From Pseudomonadota bacterium (GTDB lineage Bacteria > Pseudomonadota > Alphaproteobacteria > Rhodobacterales > Rhodobacteraceae), in assembly GCA_021779835.1 (NCBI GenBank), contig JAJXZX010000011.1, positions 1-48,045 on the forward strand: 48,045 nt of DNA, in the 5' to 3' direction. Of the stretch, positions 45,767-48,045 are shown piece after piece. The notes below the pieces were generated by a model. That model saw only the letters and a list, made by a program, of their open reading frames with translations. It was not told where the DNA came from and made no database searches. Positions within the stretch are counted from its first letter, which is position 1, and each line of letters begins with the position of its first letter. A program made the translations under genes and the position numbers.

Positions 45767-48045
45767 TTATGCCAGCGTCCGCACGATCTCTTCGCGTTCG
45801 AAAATCTCGATCACGTCGCCGTTGCGGATATCCTCGTAGTTCTCGAACGCCATGCCGCATTCCTGACCCGAGATGACTTCCTTCACCTCGTCCTTGAAGC
45901 GTTTCAGCGTCTTCAGCGTGCCCTCGTGGATCACCACGTCGTCGCGCAGCAGGCGCACGCCCGCCGAACGCTTCGCCACGCCCTCGGTCACCAGACAGCC
46001 GGCAACTTTGCCAACGCCCGACACCTTGAACACTTCCAGGATCTTCGCATAGCCGATGAAATGCTCGCGGATCTCGTTCGACAGGAGGCCAGAGGCCGCC
46101 GCTTTCACATCATCCACCAGATCGTAGATCACCGAGTAGTAGCGAATCTCGACGCCCTTCTGATGCGCGATGTTCCGCGCGCTGGCATTGGCCCGCACGT
46201 TGAACCCGATCACCGGCGCGCCAGATGCTTCGGCCAACGTGATATCGGTCTCGGTAATGGCGCCGACACCCGAGTGCAGCACGCGCACGCGCACCTCGTC
46301 GTTGCCGATCTTCTCCATCGCCTGGATGATCGCCTCGGCAGAGCCCTGCACGTCGGCCTTCACCACAATCGGCAGCTCCGAAACGCTTTTGTCCGCCTTG
46401 GCCTTCGCCATCAGCTGTTCCATCGTCGTTGCCGCACCAGCCGCCGCGCGCTTGTCGCGGGCTGCCTTCTCGCGGTAATCGGCGATTTCACGCGCCTGCG
46501 CTTCGGTTTCGACCACGTTCAGAACATCGCCCGCACCCGGCGTGCCGTTCAGACCCAGCACCTCGACCGGCACCGAAGGTCCGGCCTCGGTTACGCGCTC
46601 GCCCTGATCGTTGATCAGCGCACGCACCTTGCCCCACTGCTCGCCCACGACGAAGATATCGCCCTGATGCAGCGTGCCGTTCTGGATCAGAACCGTGGCA
46701 ACCGGCCCGCGACCCACATCCAGCTTGGCCTCAATCACCGCACCCAGCGCCGCCCGTTTCGGGTTGGCGCGCAGGTCCAGAATTTCCGCCTGCAACGCGA
46801 TGTTCTCCAACAGCTCGTCCAAGCCCTCGCCGGTCTTCGCCGAAACCTCGACGTCCAGCACATCGCCCGACATCTTTTCTACGACGACGCCATGCTGCAA
46901 CAGGTCTGTTCGCACCTTGGTCGGGTTCGCTTCGTGCTTGTCGATCTTGTTGATCACCACAATCATCGGCACTTTCGCCGCTTTCGCGTGGTTGATCGCC
47001 TCGACCGTCTGCGGCATCACGGCGTCATCCGCCGCAACCACCAGCACAACGATATCCGTCACGTTCGCACCACGCGCCCGCATCGAGGTAAAGGCGGCGT
47101 GGCCCGGCGTATCAAGGAAGGTCAGCTTCGCACCGCTTTCGGTGGTCACCTGATAGGCCCCGATATGCTGGGTGATGCCACCCGCTTCGCCCGAAACAAC
47201 GCTCGTTTTGCGAATCGCGTCCAAAAGCGAGGTTTTGCCGTGGTCGACGTGGCCCATGATCGTCACGATCGGCGGACGCGGCAGCATATCGTCGCTGGTG
47301 TCCTTGACCTGATCGATCACCTGCTCAACGTCGGCATCCGACACGCGCACCGCTTTGTGGCCGAACTCTTCGATGACCAATTCCGCAGTGTCGGCGTCGA
47401 TGGTCTGGTTCATGGTGGCCATGACGCCCATCTTCATCAGCGACTTCACCACGTCGGCGGCGCGTTCTGCCATCCGGTTGGCCAGTTCCTGCACCACGAT
47501 GGTTTCCGGCAGCTGCACGTCGCGCACCTGCTTCTCAGGCTTGAGGTTCATCCCCATCGCCTTCTGACGCGCGCGCTCTTGCTTGCGCTTCATCGCGGCA
47601 AGCGAGCGTTGACGCCCGCCTTCGCCCTGCAGCGCCTCGGTCAGCGTCAGTTTGCCGACGCGGCGGGAATCATCGGTCTTTGCCTTGCCACGACCGGCGG
47701 CATCGCCGCCGCTGCGGTCATCACGTTCGCGGTCCGTTTTGCGCGGGCCGGCTGCGGGTTTCGACAGCCCACGCTGGGCTGGCGGTTCCGCAGGCGCTGC
47801 CGCAGCCGGAGCCGCAGACGTCGAGGCAGAGCGACGCGGCGCCGCCGGTGCCTCGGCTGCCCGGGCCTGAGCTTTGGCTGCAGCCTCTGCCTCGGCGACA
47901 AGACGCGCCTCTTCGGCGGCTTTTGCTTTGGCGGCTGCTTCGCGCTCGCGCTCGTCGCGTTCTTTCGCCTCGATGTCGTCGCGGCGTTTCTGGCGATCTT
48001 CCTCGCGCTGGCGTTCGTCCTCGGCGCGCTGAATGGCGTCGTCGG
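45767..48045 (-). CDS. infB: translation initiation factor IF-2 (3' part; 5' end outside window)
   Basis: IF-2 brings fMet-tRNA to the 30S subunit and promotes subunit joining with GTP. The visible ~759 codons include a highly charged, Glu/Arg/Ala-rich N-terminal domain up to about 47650 ([20 protein letters not shown]), then [20 protein letters not shown], and the G domain: GHVDHGKT (G1), DTPGHAAF (G3), NKIDKHE (G4). The frame is open without interruption from the ATG at 47593 to the window edge, so that ATG is internal and not the start. The C-terminal fMet-tRNA-binding domain ends at TAA 45767 before an intrinsic terminator. Confidence 0.98.
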   Translation of the reverse strand, partial: DDAIQRAEDERQREEDRQKRRDDIEAKERDEREREAAAKAKAAEEARLVAEAEAAAKAQARAAEAPAAPRRSASTSAAPAAAAPAEPPAQRGLSKPAAGPRKTDRERDDRSGGDAAGRGKAKTDDSRRVGKLTLTEALQGEGGRQRSLAAMKRKQERARQKAMGMNLKPEKQVRDVQLPETIVVQELANRMAERAADVVKSLMKMGVMATMNQTIDADTAELVIEEFGHKAVRVSDADVEQVIDQVKDTSDDMLPRPPIVTIMGHVDHGKTSLLDAIRKTSVVSGEAGGITQHIGAYQVTTESGAKLTFLDTPGHAAFTSMRARGANVTDIVVLVVAADDAVMPQTVEAINHAKAAKVPMIVVINKIDKHEANPTKVRTDLLQHGVVVEKMSGDVLDVEVSAKTGEGLDELLENIALQAEILDLRANPKRAALGAVIEAKLDVGRGPVATVLIQNGTLHQGDIFVVGEQWGKVRALINDQGERVTEAGPSVPVEVLGLNGTPGAGDVLNVVETEAQAREIADYREKAARDKRAAAGAATTMEQLMAKAKADKSVSELPIVVKADVQGSAEAIIQAMEKIGNDEVRVRVLHSGVGAITETDITLAEASGAPVIGFNVRANASARNIAHQKGVEIRYYSVIYDLVDDVKAAASGLLSNEIREHFIGYAKILEVFKVSGVGKVAGCLVTEGVAKRSAGVRLLRDDVVIHEGTLKTLKRFKDEVKEVISGQECGMAFENYEDIRNGDVIEIFEREEIVRTLA

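Overview
The window reads as chromosomal DNA of a flagellated alphaproteobacterium of the Rhodobacterales (Rhodobacter/Roseobacter relatives). The grounds are the high GC with GC-rich third codon positions, the FlaF/FlbT flagellin regulators, the DUF1217 flagellar protein, a VPLPA-CTERM-type surface protein, the lysine-rich N-terminal extension of ArgJ, and the secA / ppiC / argJ / mutT neighbourhood. No species is named, because no 16S rRNA or similar marker is present.

Layout. (1) 1-2169: a compositionally different accessory stretch ending at the 3' end of a tRNA-Pro(CGG) gene (2170-2246). It holds a HEPN-like protein, a frameshifted XRE regulator and a translationally coupled 59-residue ORF. 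(2) 2292-6201: DMT transporter, a decayed DUF2167 gene, leuB and map. (3) 6351-9315: a tightly packed operon for a molybdopterin-binding CinA-like protein, a GNAT acetyltransferase, an AhpD-like peroxidase-related enzyme and an OmpA-family protein. (4) 9344-14172: LysR regulator, 2,4-dienoyl-CoA reductase-like flavoenzyme and a divergent GMC oxidoreductase. (5) 14186-19800: two uncharacterised genes, a lipoprotein overlapping ilvD, ilvD itself (with two apparent in-frame deletions), a VPLPA-CTERM protein and a family 4 glycosyltransferase.

(6) 19990-32893 is a flagellar block. flgB-flgC-fliE-fliQ-flgF-flgG-flgA-flgH-fliL form one minus-strand operon, divergent from fliI. Flagellin-flaF-flbT-DUF1217 form a second minus-strand operon. 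flgJ-like and flgN-like genes run opposite to fliK-flgD. Together these supply the rod, P/L-ring accessory functions, export apparatus, export ATPase, filament, hook-length control and hook cap. After an MFS transporter and recO, motA lies at 35133, followed by a coupled 780-residue periplasmic repeat protein where motB might be expected.

(7) 38513-48045 is housekeeping: aroC, secA, ppiC-argJ-mutT, an unlabelled 47-residue gene (45444-45587) between palindromes and a strong terminator, and the 3' part of infB.

The points most worth a second look are the ilvD deletions, the coupled frameshifted regulator/small-ORF pair beside the tRNA, the tiny conserved-looking gene before infB, the perfect hairpin between flagellin and flaF, and TTAA-N7-TTAA-like (CtrA-type) elements upstream of flagellar genes. 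No CRISPR array, transposase, integrase or rRNA was seen.
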